The notes: generated by a model not told the origin, from the sequence alone. A stretch of 17,037 nt of DNA from an uncultured Lachnospiraceae bacterium (GCA_910584115.1 CAJTYN010000054.1:1-17037); one strand, 5' to 3'. Shown: positions 5,932-13,368, numbered from the stretch's first letter. A program made the numbers and translations.

Positions 5932-7257
5932 ATGGATCTGTTTGAATACGCAAAACAAAAGACACTGGAGAAGGAAGCGCCCCTGGCCTCCCGTCTGCGT
6001 CCCACATCCTTAGAAGAGGTGGTCGGCCAGGAGCATATCATCGGAAAGGACAAGCTGCTCTACCGCGCGATCCGGGCGGACAAACTGAGCTCCGTGATCT
6101 TCTACGGCCCTCCCGGCACGGGAAAGACCACGCTGGCAAAAGTCATCGCCAACACCACCAGCGCCGGATTTACCCAGATCAACGCCACCGCGGCGGGAAA
6201 AAAAGATATGGAGCAGGTCATCCAGCAGGCACAGCAGGATCTGGGCGCATACGGCCGAAAGACCATCCTGTTCATCGACGAGATCCACCGCTTCAATAAA
6301 GGCCAGCAGGATTATCTCCTGCCCTTCGTGGAGGACGGCACCGTCATCCTGATCGGAGCGACCACGGAAAATCCCTATTTCGAGGTCAACGGCGCCCTCC
6401 TCTCCCGCTCCATCATCTTCGAACTGAAAGCCCTGGATAAAAAAGCCGTCCGGACCCTCTTAGACCGCGCCGTCACCGACTGTGAAAAAGGGATGGGCGG
6501 CTACCAGGCAGTCTTAGACGATGATGCGGCAGATTTCCTGGCGGACATGGCCGGAGGGGATGCCCGGGCCGCCCTCAACGCCATAGAGCTGGGCATACTG
6601 ACCACCCAGCGGGGCGCGGACGGCAAGATCCGCATCGACCTGGAGACGGCCTCCCAGTGCATCCAGAAGAGAGTGATCCGTTACGACAAAGGGGGCGACA
6701 ACCACTACGACATCATCTCCGCCTTCATCAAGAGCATGCGCGGCTCCGACCCGGACGCCGCCGTCTATTATCTGGCAAAGATGCTGCACGCCGGAGAAGA
6801 CGTGAAATTCATCGCACGCCGGATCATGATCTGCGCTTCCGAGGATGTGGGCAACGCCGACCCCATGGCCCTGACCGTGGCCGTCTCGGCCGCCCAGGCT
6901 GTGGAACGGGTCGGGATGCCCGAATCCCAGATCATCTTATCCCAGGCCGCCTCCTACGTGGCCTGCGCTCCGAAGAGCAACGCGGCGGTCAACGCCATCT
7001 CCCTGGCCATGGAGAGCGTCCGCTCCGTCCGCACCACGGTCCCCGCCCATCTGCAGGACTCCCATTACCGGGGCGCCTCGAAATTAGGCCGGGGCCTGGG
7101 CTACCGCTACGCCCACGACTACCCCGGCCATTACGTGGACCAGCAATACCTGCCTGACGAGATCAAAGACGCCCGTTTCTACGAGCCGGGCGACCTGGGC
7201 TATGAAAAACAGATCAGAGCATATCTGGCAGGATTGAAGTCAGTCAGATCAGAGTAA
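5932..7257 (+). CDS. rarA: Replication-associated recombination protein A (AAA ATPase)
   Basis: A 441-residue RarA/MgsA protein, a clamp-loader-like AAA+ ATPase that acts at stalled replication forks. Walker A GPPGTGKTT (59-67), Walker B LFIDEIHRF (Asp116, Glu117), sensor 1 region IGATTENPYFEVN (141-153) and sensor 2 GGDARAALNAIE are all intact, followed by the C-terminal tetramerisation region (EDVGNADPMAL, then GLGYRYAHDYPGHYVDQQYLP). Full length. Translation is coupled to sfsA. Its end overlaps the convergent DUF4364 gene by 9 bp, and no intrinsic terminator is visible for either gene. Confidence 0.97.
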   Translation: MDLFEYAKQKTLEKEAPLASRLRPTSLEEVVGQEHIIGKDKLLYRAIRADKLSSVIFYGPPGTGKTTLAKVIANTTSAGFTQINATAAGKKDMEQVIQQAQQDLGAYGRKTILFIDEIHRFNKGQQDYLLPFVEDGTVILIGATTENPYFEVNGALLSRSIIFELKALDKKAVRTLLDRAVTDCEKGMGGYQAVLDDDAADFLADMAGGDARAALNAIELGILTTQRGADGKIRIDLETASQCIQKRVIRYDKGGDNHYDIISAFIKSMRGSDPDAAVYYLAKMLHAGEDVKFIARRIMICASEDVGNADPMALTVAVSAAQAVERVGMPESQIILSQAASYVACAPKSNAAVNAISLAMESVRSVRTTVPAHLQDSHYRGASKLGRGLGYRYAHDYPGHYVDQQYLPDEIKDARFYEPGDLGYEKQIRAYLAGLKSVRSE

Positions 7258-7761
7258 TTCCTTCATCAGATACGCATAGACCTCCTGGCATTTCCCTTCC
7301 CAATGCTGACAGATCGACCGGGCCGCTTCTTCCGTGGGGACCGACAATGTCAAGTCGATGAGACGGGCATTGCGCTCCTTCACCTGGCACCGGACGGAAT
7401 ATTCCTGGGCCGTGTTCTTATAATAATCTGCCAGCACAGCCGTCCGGTTCTGCATCTCCACGCCATGTTCTTCCAGATACGCTCCGATCTCTTCCTTGAT
7501 GACGCCGGAGATCTCATTTGTAAAATAAGATAAAGTCGTCGCCCCCTCTTCCGTGATCTTATAATAAGAAGTATCCCGCACCATGTCCACCGAGACCAGC
7601 CCGGTCTCCGCCATATCGTTGATCGTCTCCTGGAGATGGAAATAGCTGGTGTAATCATGGTCCAATATGAAATTCGAGATCTGCGAGTTGGTCAGCGGAT
7701 GCTTGACCTTATCCAGCATATATAAGATGATCAGTTTATATAAAGTCTGTGGTTTCGGCAT
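7249..7761 (-). CDS. DUF4364 family protein (winged-helix, possible regulator)
   Basis: A 170-residue protein. Residues 1-80 read as a winged helix-turn-helix (LYKLIILYMLDKV, NSQISNFIL, the strand pair SYYKITEEGATTL), and the C-terminal half is the characteristic DUF4364 domain. The family is common in Clostridia and has no assigned function; a transcription factor role is inferred from the fold. I start at ATG 7761, which has AAAGGAG five to seven nt upstream; an upstream TTG at 7782 is less likely. The start is one nt after the stop of the radical SAM gene (TGACATG), so the two are coupled. Confidence 0.92.
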   Translation of the reverse strand: MPKPQTLYKLIILYMLDKVKHPLTNSQISNFILDHDYTSYFHLQETINDMAETGLVSVDMVRDTSYYKITEEGATTLSYFTNEISGVIKEEIGAYLEEHGVEMQNRTAVLADYYKNTAQEYSVRCQVKERNARLIDLTLSVPTEEAARSICQHWEGKCQEVYAYLMKELL

Positions 7762-7762
7762 G

Positions 7763-8701
7763 TCACTCTCCTTTTTGTGCAAAACATCGGCCCTGCCAGG
7801 TGTCCTGGATCTTCATCTCATGATGGAGGGCATTGAGGACCTCCCTCTTCCTGCTGCTCCACTGAGGCGCGATCAGCAGATCCTTCGGTCCGTCCCCGGT
7901 CATGCGGTGGACGACGATCTCAGGGGAAAGATGTTCCAGGCAGGCAATCACCAGCTCCAGATACCTTTCCTGGGAGAGCGCCTCGAACTTCCCGGCCCGA
8001 TAGTCTGCCGCCAGATCCGTCCCCTCCAGGATGTGGAGGAGCTGTAATTTGATCCCCTGGATCGGCTGGCCGTTCAGATACTCGATCGTCTCCAGGATCT
8101 GCTCCTTCGACTCCCCCGGCAGCCCTAAGATCGTGTGGACGACGATCTCAAGCCCCCGGCTGTGAAGCTCCGATACCGCCCGCTCAAAACAGCCCAGATC
8201 ATAGCCCCTGCGGATATACCGGGCCGTCTCCTCATGGATCGTCTGCAGGCCCAGCTCCACCCAGACCGGTTTCTCCCTGCCCAGCTCCCCCAAAAGCTCC
8301 AGCGTCTCCTCCGGCAGGCAGTCCGGGCGCGTACCGATAGAGAGGCCGGCGACGTCCGGATGCTGCAGCGCCTCCCGGAAGATCCGCTCCAGATACTCCA
8401 CCGGCGCGTACGTATTGGTATACGCCTGGAAATAAGCGATGAACCGGCGGACGGGCCTCTTTTCCCGGATCGACCGGATCTGCTGCCGGACCTGCTCTGG
8501 GATAGGCAGGGACGCGCTCCCCGCGAAATCCCCGGAGCCGCCCGCGCTGCAGAAGATACAGCCGCCGCTCCCCACCTTCCCGTCCCGGTTGGGGCAGGTC
8601 ATCCCGCCGTTTAATGTGATCTTATAGACTTTCTCCCCAAACCGCTGCCGGTACATCGCGTCCAGGGAATAGTAGGGTCTGCCCCTCCAGGATGGATCCA
8701 C
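7763..8701 (-). CDS. TIGR01212 family radical SAM protein (YtqA-like)
   Basis: A 312-residue radical SAM enzyme. The cluster motif is CPNRDGKVGSGGCIFC, with Cys36, Cys48 and Cys51 binding the 4Fe-4S cluster; the long first spacing is characteristic of TIGR01212. Other family segments are AYFQAYTNTYAP, GLSIGTRPDCLP, WVELGLQTIHEET and HTILGLPGESKEQ. The substrate of this family is not certain to me; a role in RNA modification has been proposed for related proteins. The start is GTG at 8701 with AGGAGG eight nt upstream, and a good promoter lies at 8728-8756. The downstream DUF4364 gene is in the same transcript. Confidence 0.93.
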   Translation of the reverse strand: MDPSWRGRPYYSLDAMYRQRFGEKVYKITLNGGMTCPNRDGKVGSGGCIFCSAGGSGDFAGSASLPIPEQVRQQIRSIREKRPVRRFIAYFQAYTNTYAPVEYLERIFREALQHPDVAGLSIGTRPDCLPEETLELLGELGREKPVWVELGLQTIHEETARYIRRGYDLGCFERAVSELHSRGLEIVVHTILGLPGESKEQILETIEYLNGQPIQGIKLQLLHILEGTDLAADYRAGKFEALSQERYLELVIACLEHLSPEIVVHRMTGDGPKDLLIAPQWSSRKREVLNALHHEMKIQDTWQGRCFAQKGE

Positions 8702-8727
8702 TGACCTCGCCTCCTTTTCGTCTAGTT

Positions 8728-8756
8728 ATCATATCATCTGCGCCGCCCACATGCAA
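8728..8756 (-). promoter_or_regulatory. Sigma-A promoter of the radical SAM/DUF4364 operon
   Basis: TTGCAT (8751-8756), 17-nt spacer, TATGAT (8728-8733), reading leftward. Confidence 0.78.
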
Positions 8757-8779
8757 GGCAAAAAGCATTTGCTTTTGCC
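8757..8779. repeat. Dyad between two divergent -35 boxes
   Basis: GGCAAAAAGC (8757-8766), ATTT, GCTTTTGCC (8771-8779): an inverted repeat with one bulged A. It begins right after the -35 box of the leftward promoter and covers the -35 box of the rightward xerD promoter, a plausible shared operator. No regulator is identified. Confidence 0.5.
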
Positions 8780-8797
8780 CCCGAAAACGTATATAAT
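8769..8797 (+). promoter_or_regulatory. Sigma-A promoter of xerD
   Basis: TTGCTT (8769-8774), 17-nt spacer, consensus TATAAT (8792-8797); the xerD ATG follows 32 nt later. Confidence 0.82.
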
Positions 8798-8829
8798 GGA
8801 GAAGATCATCTTTTGGGGAGAGAGACAAA

Positions 8830-9723
8830 ATGGAAAACGCGATCCAAGACTTCATCGATCATTTACATAAAGATAAACAGACTTCACAAAATACAGAGAT
8901 CTCTTACAAAAGAGATCTTAAAAAGCTGGCCTCCTTTTTGCTGGAGAACGGCATCGGCGCATTTACGGACGCAACCCGCACCAACCTGGACGCGTTCGTA
9001 TCATATATGGAGAAAAAGGATTTTGCCGCCTCGACCATATCCCGGAACGTGGCTTCTGTGCGCGCTCTGTACCAGTACCTGTTCCGTGAGCGCCTCATCG
9101 AGGACAACCCGGCCGAGGGCCTCAAACCCCCGCGGGTGGAGAAGAAGATCCCGGAGATCCTATCCGTCAGAGAAGTGGACAAGCTGCTGTGCCAGCCCGA
9201 CACCAAAACGCCAAAGGGCCTGCGGGACAAAGCGATGCTGGAGCTCCTGTACGCCACGGGGATGCGGGTCAGCGAACTGATCCATCTCGAACTCGACAGC
9301 GTGAACCTCTCCCTGGGCTACATCACCTGCCAGGAAAATGGGAGAGAACGGGTCATCCCCATCAACCATGCGTCCAGACAGGCACTGGAGAGATATCTGG
9401 AAAATGCCCGGGACACCCTCCTCAAAGGCACCCAGACGACGAGCCTGTTCACCAACTGTTCCGGACACGCCATGAGCCGCCAGGGGTTCTGGAAAATGCT
9501 AAAAGGCTACGCAAAGACGGCCGGGATCAAGGGAGATATCACACCCCACACCCTGCGTCATTCCTTCGCCGCCCACCTGCTCCAGAACGGTGCCGATATC
9601 AAAAGCGTACAGGAAATGCTCGGCCATTCCGATATCTCGACCACGCAAGTCTACCTGCAGTTCAATACCCGAAAGATCAGGGATGTCTACATAAACAGCC
9701 ATCCACGCAACAAGTCTGACTAA
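8830..9723 (+). CDS. xerD: Tyrosine recombinase XerD
   Basis: A 297-residue site-specific recombinase: an N-terminal SAM-like core-binding domain (1-90) and a C-terminal catalytic domain. The catalytic set is Arg146 (GMRVSEL), His240 and Arg243 (HTLRHSF), His266 (LGHSDIS) and nucleophile Tyr275 (TTQVYLQF). XerD works at dif with XerC to resolve chromosome dimers. One departure: the beta-hairpin segment is CQENGRERVIPI (167-178), whereas E. coli XerD has GKGNKERLVPL; by my alignment the usual catalytic Lys is Glu169. No integron or phage genes are nearby, so this is the housekeeping copy. GGGGAG lies upstream of the ATG. No clear terminator follows. Confidence 0.92.
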   Translation: MENAIQDFIDHLHKDKQTSQNTEISYKRDLKKLASFLLENGIGAFTDATRTNLDAFVSYMEKKDFAASTISRNVASVRALYQYLFRERLIEDNPAEGLKPPRVEKKIPEILSVREVDKLLCQPDTKTPKGLRDKAMLELLYATGMRVSELIHLELDSVNLSLGYITCQENGRERVIPINHASRQALERYLENARDTLLKGTQTTSLFTNCSGHAMSRQGFWKMLKGYAKTAGIKGDITPHTLRHSFAAHLLQNGADIKSVQEMLGHSDISTTQVYLQFNTRKIRDVYINSHPRNKSD

Positions 9724-10026
9724 AATATGTTTGGAAGATCCATGCACGCCATCCGCACGCCCCACTCTGCGTGATATCTTAAAAATGGATCCGGAAGCTG
9801 GAAACGATCAAGACGATGATCTGATGATGAGATGGTCCGATAGCCACCATGCCGGAAACTCGCACTGAACCCCCGGCATGTGCGGATGCTGTACGATATC
9901 GTACGATACGATATTTCTGCACAGATACATCCCTTGTGACTATGAAGGACGAAATCTTGGATAGTTATCTGTATTATACAGGGATCTTCTCCTGATCGCA
10001 AGTCAATTTTCAAAAAAATTTCAAGT
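9724..10026. other. Non-coding gap with palindromes
   Basis: No convincing gene. Two dyads stand out. CATGCCGG (9848-9855) and CCGGCATG (9873-9880) are perfect inverted repeats around 17 nt, with no T-run. GTACGATATCGTAC (9891-9904) is a perfect 14-bp palindrome, immediately followed by GATACGATAT, which repeats part of it. The right end becomes AT-rich as it enters the deacetylase promoter. Confidence 0.6.
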
Positions 10027-10057
10027 TTGAATATCTTTATCCGCGCAGGCATATAAT
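10027..10057 (+). promoter_or_regulatory. Probable promoter of the polysaccharide deacetylase gene
   Basis: Consensus TATAAT (10052-10057) with TTGAAT (10027-10032) upstream; the 19-nt spacer is longer than ideal. An A/T-rich stretch lies just upstream, possibly an UP-like element. Confidence 0.6.
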
Positions 10058-10075
10058 AGGAGCAACATCGATCGT

Positions 10076-10783
10076 ATGGAGTGTTGGCATTTGGCTAAGA
10101 AACTCGGTTATCTGCTCTATGCCTGTACAGGCATCTTCCTCCTTCTCCTGGGCCTCTCTTTAAGCGGCCGGGTCCATCCCATCGATCCTGCATCCTCCGG
10201 CGATGCCCGGTCCGGAAGAGGCGGCGAACACCCCGTCCTCGCCCTCACCTTCGATGACGGCCCGCACCCTGTCTACACGCCGCAGCTCTTGGACGGCCTG
10301 AAAAAACGGAATGTCAAGGCCAGTTTTTTTCTCATGGGAAAAAACATCGCGGGCAACGAATCCATCGTCCGGCGTATGTACGAAGACGGACATCTGATCG
10401 GCAACCACACATTCGACCACGTACAATTAAACAAACTGTCAGAATCTGAGGCATGCAGCCAGATCACCAAAACGTCCAACGCCATTTACGAGATCACCGG
10501 CCAGTACCCCACCTACGTCCGCCCGCCCTTCGGCGAGTGGCGGGAAGGGCTGGACTGCACGGTCACCATGCTCCCTGTTTTCTGGGACGTGGATCCGCTG
10601 GACTGGAACACCAGCAGCGCGGACCAGGTCGTACAGAAGGTGATCGGCTCTACGGCGGACGGTGACATCATACTCATGCACGACTCTTATGCCAGCTCCG
10701 TGCAGGCGGCGCTCCGGATCGTAGATATCCTGAACGAAAAGGGCTATGATCTGGTCACGGTGGACCGGCTCCTCCTGGATTGA
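10076..10783 (+). CDS. Membrane-anchored polysaccharide deacetylase (NodB domain)
   Basis: A 235-residue carbohydrate esterase family 4 protein. A single N-terminal hydrophobic segment (about 10-30) anchors it outside the membrane. The NodB motifs are complete: TFDDGP (58-63, Asp60 and Asp61), GNHTFDH (zinc ligands His111 and His115), RPPFG (149-153), DVDPLDW (171-177) and the late catalytic His202 in ILMHDS. Such enzymes deacetylate N-acetylglucosamine in peptidoglycan or chitin-like polymers. The start is ambiguous: ATG 10076 is used here, but TTG 10091 has GGAG nine nt upstream and would leave a more usual signal-anchor (LAKKLGYLLY). Single-gene transcript between its promoter and a terminator. 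Confidence 0.93.
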   Translation: MECWHLAKKLGYLLYACTGIFLLLLGLSLSGRVHPIDPASSGDARSGRGGEHPVLALTFDDGPHPVYTPQLLDGLKKRNVKASFFLMGKNIAGNESIVRRMYEDGHLIGNHTFDHVQLNKLSESEACSQITKTSNAIYEITGQYPTYVRPPFGEWREGLDCTVTMLPVFWDVDPLDWNTSSADQVVQKVIGSTADGDIILMHDSYASSVQAALRIVDILNEKGYDLVTVDRLLLD

Positions 10784-10789
10784 GACATC

Positions 10790-10820
10790 AAAAAAACCCC
10801 GGGCAGTCCCACGGGGTTTT
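10790..10820. terminator. Bidirectional terminator between the deacetylase gene and rplT
   Basis: AAAACCCCG (10793-10801) and CGGGGTTTT (10812-10820) form a 9-bp stem around 10 nt. Leftward it is followed by seven T, serving the ribosomal operon; rightward only by TTTTCT, serving the deacetylase gene. Confidence 0.88.
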
Positions 10821-10856
10821 CTATGTCTTCTATAAGGAATATCTTCTTATGTGCTC

Positions 10857-11213
10857 TTATGCGATCTTACTCTTTGCGACCTCGGCCAGAGCAGTGAAGC
10901 CTGCGGCGTCATTGACAGCCATCTCTGCCAGCATCTTCCTATTGATGTTGATATCCGCCAATTTGAGTCCATGCATGAATCTGCTGTAAGAAAGTCCGTT
11001 CATCCTAGCCGCCGCGTTGATACGAGCGATCCACAACTGCCTGAACTGGCGTTTCCTCTGTTTCCTGCCCGCATAGGATGTGGCCAGCGCCCGCATCACG
11101 GACTGTTTCGCGATCCTGTATTGTTTGGAACGCGCGCCCCTGTAGCCTTTTGCCAGTTTCAATACTCTCTTATGTCTTTTCTTTGCGTTTAATCCACCTT
11201 TGATCCTTGCCAT
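10857..11213 (-). CDS. rplT: 50S ribosomal protein L20
   Basis: A 118-residue L20, recognisable throughout (MARIKGGLNAKKRHKRVLKLAKGY at the N-terminus in two basic runs, then RQLWIARINAAAR and FMHGLKLA). It binds 23S rRNA early in 50S assembly and in Firmicutes also represses its own operon by binding the infC leader. Third gene of infC-rpmI-rplT, 18 nt after rpmI, followed by the terminator at 10790-10820. Confidence 0.98.
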   Translation of the reverse strand: MARIKGGLNAKKRHKRVLKLAKGYRGARSKQYRIAKQSVMRALATSYAGRKQRKRQFRQLWIARINAAARMNGLSYSRFMHGLKLADININRKMLAEMAVNDAAGFTALAEVAKSKIA

Positions 11214-11231
11214 TTCCTGATCCCTCCTATT

Positions 11232-11429
11232 CTATAAATACGGCAGCGCTCTCTTCATCACTTTTGCGTTCGTGGCATCCGTAACGATCGATTTCCGCAG
11301 ATTCCTCTTTCTCTTCGGAGATTTCTTGGTCAAGATATGGCTCTTATAAGCTTTATGTCTCACTAATTTCCCTGTCCCTGTCTTCTTGAACCGCTTTGCG
11401 GCGGATCTACACGTCTTCATTTTTGGCAT
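11232..11429 (-). CDS. rpmI: 50S ribosomal protein L35
   Basis: A 65-residue L35 of normal length: MPKMKTCRSAAKRFKKTGTG at the start, then LTKKSPKRKRNLRKS. A basic component of the large subunit. It lies between infC (39 nt upstream) and rplT, with AAGGAGGAA ahead of the ATG. Confidence 0.98.
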   Translation of the reverse strand: MPKMKTCRSAAKRFKKTGTGKLVRHKAYKSHILTKKSPKRKRNLRKSIVTDATNAKVMKRALPYL

Positions 11430-11468
11430 TTTTAAAATTCCTCCTTGCTCATACCGAAATTTATCTTT

Positions 11469-11975
11469 TTAACGTTTTTCAGCTAAAAACATGGTCATAC
11501 TCCTGCCTTCCACTTTCATGCCCCTTTCCACGACGGCCACATCTGACAGGAGTTCTGCAAAATCTTCCAGAACATGTTTGCTGGCATGCATATGCGCGAT
11601 CTCCCGGCCCCTGAACCGCAGGGTCACCTTGACTTTATCACCCTTCGTGATGAATTTCCTGGCCGCAGTCGCCTTGGTCTTGATGTCATTCGCTTCAATA
11701 TTCGGTGAAAGACGCACTTCTTTGATGTCAATGGTCTTCTGCTTCTTCTTGGCTTCTTTCTCTTTCCTCGCCATCTCATACTTATACTTCCCGTAGTCGA
11801 TGATCTTACATACGGGCGGTTTTGCCATCGGAGCGACCTTTACCAGATCCAGCCCTGCATCCTGCGCCTTGAACATCGCCTCCTTTGCGGACATGATCCC
11901 CAGCTGCTCCCCTTTTGGACCGATCAGACGTACCTCTTTGTCTCTGATCTGTTCATTGATCATTAAATTACTGAT
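11469..11975 (-). CDS. infC: Translation initiation factor IF-3 (ATC start)
   Basis: IF-3, 168 residues from the ATC at 11975. The N-domain has INEQIRDKEVRLIG, the linker is the Lys-rich run MARKEKEAKKKQKT, and the C-domain has IDIKEVRLSPNI, KVTLRFRGREIAH and the tail MTMFLAEKR. IF-3 binds the 30S subunit and rejects non-standard start codons. The ribosome site GGAGG is at 11985-11989. The first ATG in frame (11963) is 21 nt from it, far too distant, while ATC at 11975 is 9 nt away and restores the extra N-terminal residues usual in Firmicutes IF-3. Rare AUU/AUC/AUA starts are a known autoregulatory trait of infC. First gene of its operon. Confidence 0.95.
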   Translation of the reverse strand: MSNLMINEQIRDKEVRLIGPKGEQLGIMSAKEAMFKAQDAGLDLVKVAPMAKPPVCKIIDYGKYKYEMARKEKEAKKKQKTIDIKEVRLSPNIEANDIKTKATAARKFITKGDKVKVTLRFRGREIAHMHASKHVLEDFAELLSDVAVVERGMKVEGRSMTMFLAEKR

Positions 11976-11989
11976 TGTCGTGCACCTCC
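11973..11989 (-). promoter_or_regulatory. infC initiation region: GGAGG with an ATC start codon
   Basis: GGAGGTG at 11983-11989, then ATC at 11973-11975 after 9 nt. IF-3 destabilises initiation at AUC, so high IF-3 lowers its own synthesis; this is established for AUU in E. coli infC and inferred here. Confidence 0.8.
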
Positions 11990-12195
11990 ATACCTAGATT
12001 AAAACAAAAAAGTGTAGACAGCATCACTATCCACACTTCAATCCATCACCTGACTGCCCAAGACCTGACTCCTGTATCCGGGCATAAAGCCATCTTACAG
12101 GACCGCGAAGATCCCGGCCGATAAATATAGACCATTAGTCGCCTCTGCGCTAAGGTGAGAGTGGATGCTCTGCTTTGTTTTCGTATTTTTCGTAC
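11976..12195 (-). ncRNA. infC operon leader RNA (L20-leader type)
   Basis: About 220 nt between the promoter and the infC start. It contains a helix TCCTGTA/TACAGGA (12096-12102 with 12070-12076) enclosing GGC-TTTAT-GCC (12081-12091), then the terminator at 12001-12038. In Bacillus-type operons L20 binds such a leader and favours termination. The L20-binding assignment is by position and general form; I could not score it against the Rfam model. Confidence 0.7.
12001..12038 (-). terminator. Attenuator terminator in the infC leader
   Basis: A 12-bp stem AAGTGTGGATAG/CTGTCTACACTT with two G-U pairs and loop TGATG, running into six T. It sits 26 nt before the infC start, so transcription of the whole operon must read through it. 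Confidence 0.9.
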
Positions 12196-12201
12196 TGTGA
12201 T

Positions 12202-12230
12202 ACTTTATCACATATCTCTGGCCGCGTCAA
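12202..12230 (-). promoter_or_regulatory. Sigma-A promoter of infC-rpmI-rplT
   Basis: TTGACG (12225-12230), 17-nt spacer, TAAAGT (12202-12207), reading leftward; back-to-back with the acetyltransferase promoter. Confidence 0.75.
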
Positions 12231-12240
12231 GGGATTTTTT

Positions 12241-12269
12241 TTGCAAGATCCCTGTCCATGTGTTAAAAT
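12241..12269 (+). promoter_or_regulatory. Sigma-A promoter of the GNAT gene
   Basis: TTGCAA (12241-12246), 17-nt spacer, TAAAAT (12264-12269). The -35 boxes of this and the infC promoter are 10 nt apart. Confidence 0.78.
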
Positions 12270-12330
12270 AATGAACAGCCCGGCCGGCAGACCCGAGCGG
12301 ACATTTCTGTAAAGGAGAGATAAAGACGAT

Positions 12331-12807
12331 ATGAAAGAGACCATAGAGTATAGACCATTGACCCCGCGATATGATGCCCCATTGGCAGAGCTGATCCGGA
12401 CCGCCCTTGAGACCCATCACCTCGATATCCCGGGCACAGTATATTTCGATGAAGGACTGGATCACCTGAGTCAGTATTATTCTTCCGACGGCCGCTCTTA
12501 CTATGTACTCCTGAAAAACGGTACATTTATCGGCGGCATCGGTCTCGCTGCATTTGACGGCGACTGCTGCGAACTGCAGAAGCTCTACCTTACGGACGCC
12601 GCCAAAGGGCAGGGACTCGGCCTCCAGATGATCGCGTACATCGAAGACCGCGCCAGGGAGATGGGCTATGGGCGTATGTATCTGGAGACCCACAGCAACC
12701 TGCAGGCAGCGATCCATATCTATGAGAAAGCGGGCTATACGAAGATCGCGCGGCCCGAGAGCGTCGTCCACAGCACGATGGACAGGTTTTACATAAAGGA
12801 TCTATGA
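12331..12807 (+). CDS. GNAT family N-acetyltransferase
   Basis: A 158-residue acetyl-CoA-dependent acetyltransferase. The fold is seen as CELQKLYLTDAAKGQGLGLQM with the acetyl-CoA pyrophosphate loop QGLGLQ (94-99), then the motif B helix NLQAAIHIYEKAGYTKI (about 123-139). The acceptor substrate cannot be told from sequence; an N-terminal half with ALETHHLDIPGT resembles stand-alone small-molecule or peptide acetyltransferases. AAAGGAG lies 11 nt before the ATG. Transcribed alone, divergently from the translation-factor operon; the stop is 17 nt from that of the convergent lipoprotein gene. Confidence 0.93.
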   Translation: MKETIEYRPLTPRYDAPLAELIRTALETHHLDIPGTVYFDEGLDHLSQYYSSDGRSYYVLLKNGTFIGGIGLAAFDGDCCELQKLYLTDAAKGQGLGLQMIAYIEDRAREMGYGRMYLETHSNLQAAIHIYEKAGYTKIARPESVVHSTMDRFYIKDL

Positions 12808-12823
12808 GGATCCATCGCCGTCA

Positions 12824-13336
12824 TCACACGCTCGCGGGCATCGTCTCCCGGGCCAGTTCCTCCACCAGCGACTTCATGATCTGGCCGTCCACCTGCTCAT
12901 CCGCGATCAGGCGATAGGATGTCCCACCCCATCTCCACGCGGCCGAGAACCTGCCGCCGGATCCTTCTATGGGGATCGCCGAGCTGCCCACCATAGCCTC
13001 AAGACCTTCTGCCTCCTGCGTTCCCTGCGAAAGGCCGGCCAGATCCTCCTTCTGGGACGCTTGGTATCTGTACGGCACGTCGTTCCTGGTGAACTGTATC
13101 TCCGCGATCCGGTCCGAGACGATGAAATATCTCGCATTCTCCGCCCCCACCGGCGCCTCGATATCCGCGCCCATCTCCGCGAACGCCCACGTCCCTTCCA
13201 CCTCGACCGTGGGGTCCGGCACCTCTTCTCGTTCTTCTTTTTGTACCTCTGGCCGGGTCTCCGGCTCGGCAGGATCATCGGGCGTGCAGCCGCTCAATAA
13301 GACGACGGCCAGTAATGATAACAGATATCTCTTCAA
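12824..13336 (-). CDS. Small lipoprotein of unknown function (TTG start)
   Basis: A 170-residue secreted lipoprotein. The start is TTG at 13336 with GGGGG eight nt upstream; translation gives LKRYLLSLLAVVLLSGC with lipobox LLSGC (Cys17). A Glu/Pro-rich spacer (18-45) precedes a beta-rich domain containing ARYFIVSDRIAEIQFTRND, PYRYQASQ and AAWRWGGTSYRLIADEQVDG. The pattern of short strands with W-x-x-G-x-x-Y resembles DUF4367-type domains, but this is a weak assignment. A longer frame from 13423 is ruled out because the promoter at 13369-13397 lies inside it. Function unknown. Confidence 0.85.
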   Translation of the reverse strand: MKRYLLSLLAVVLLSGCTPDDPAEPETRPEVQKEEREEVPDPTVEVEGTWAFAEMGADIEAPVGAENARYFIVSDRIAEIQFTRNDVPYRYQASQKEDLAGLSQGTQEAEGLEAMVGSSAIPIEGSGGRFSAAWRWGGTSYRLIADEQVDGQIMKSLVEELARETMPASV

Positions 13337-13368
13337 TCCTATACCCCCTGCTGTATCCTTCTCTCTAC

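Noticed and set aside
8830..9723. XerD as the integrase of a mobile element
   Set aside because: No phage, conjugation, integron or attachment-site features nearby; length and sequence fit housekeeping XerD.
9720..10052. 110-residue minus-strand reading frame in the xerD-deacetylase gap
   Set aside because: No ribosome site, no recognisable domain, composition rich in Ile/Arg/Ser as expected from non-coding sequence, and it crosses the deacetylase promoter and palindromes.
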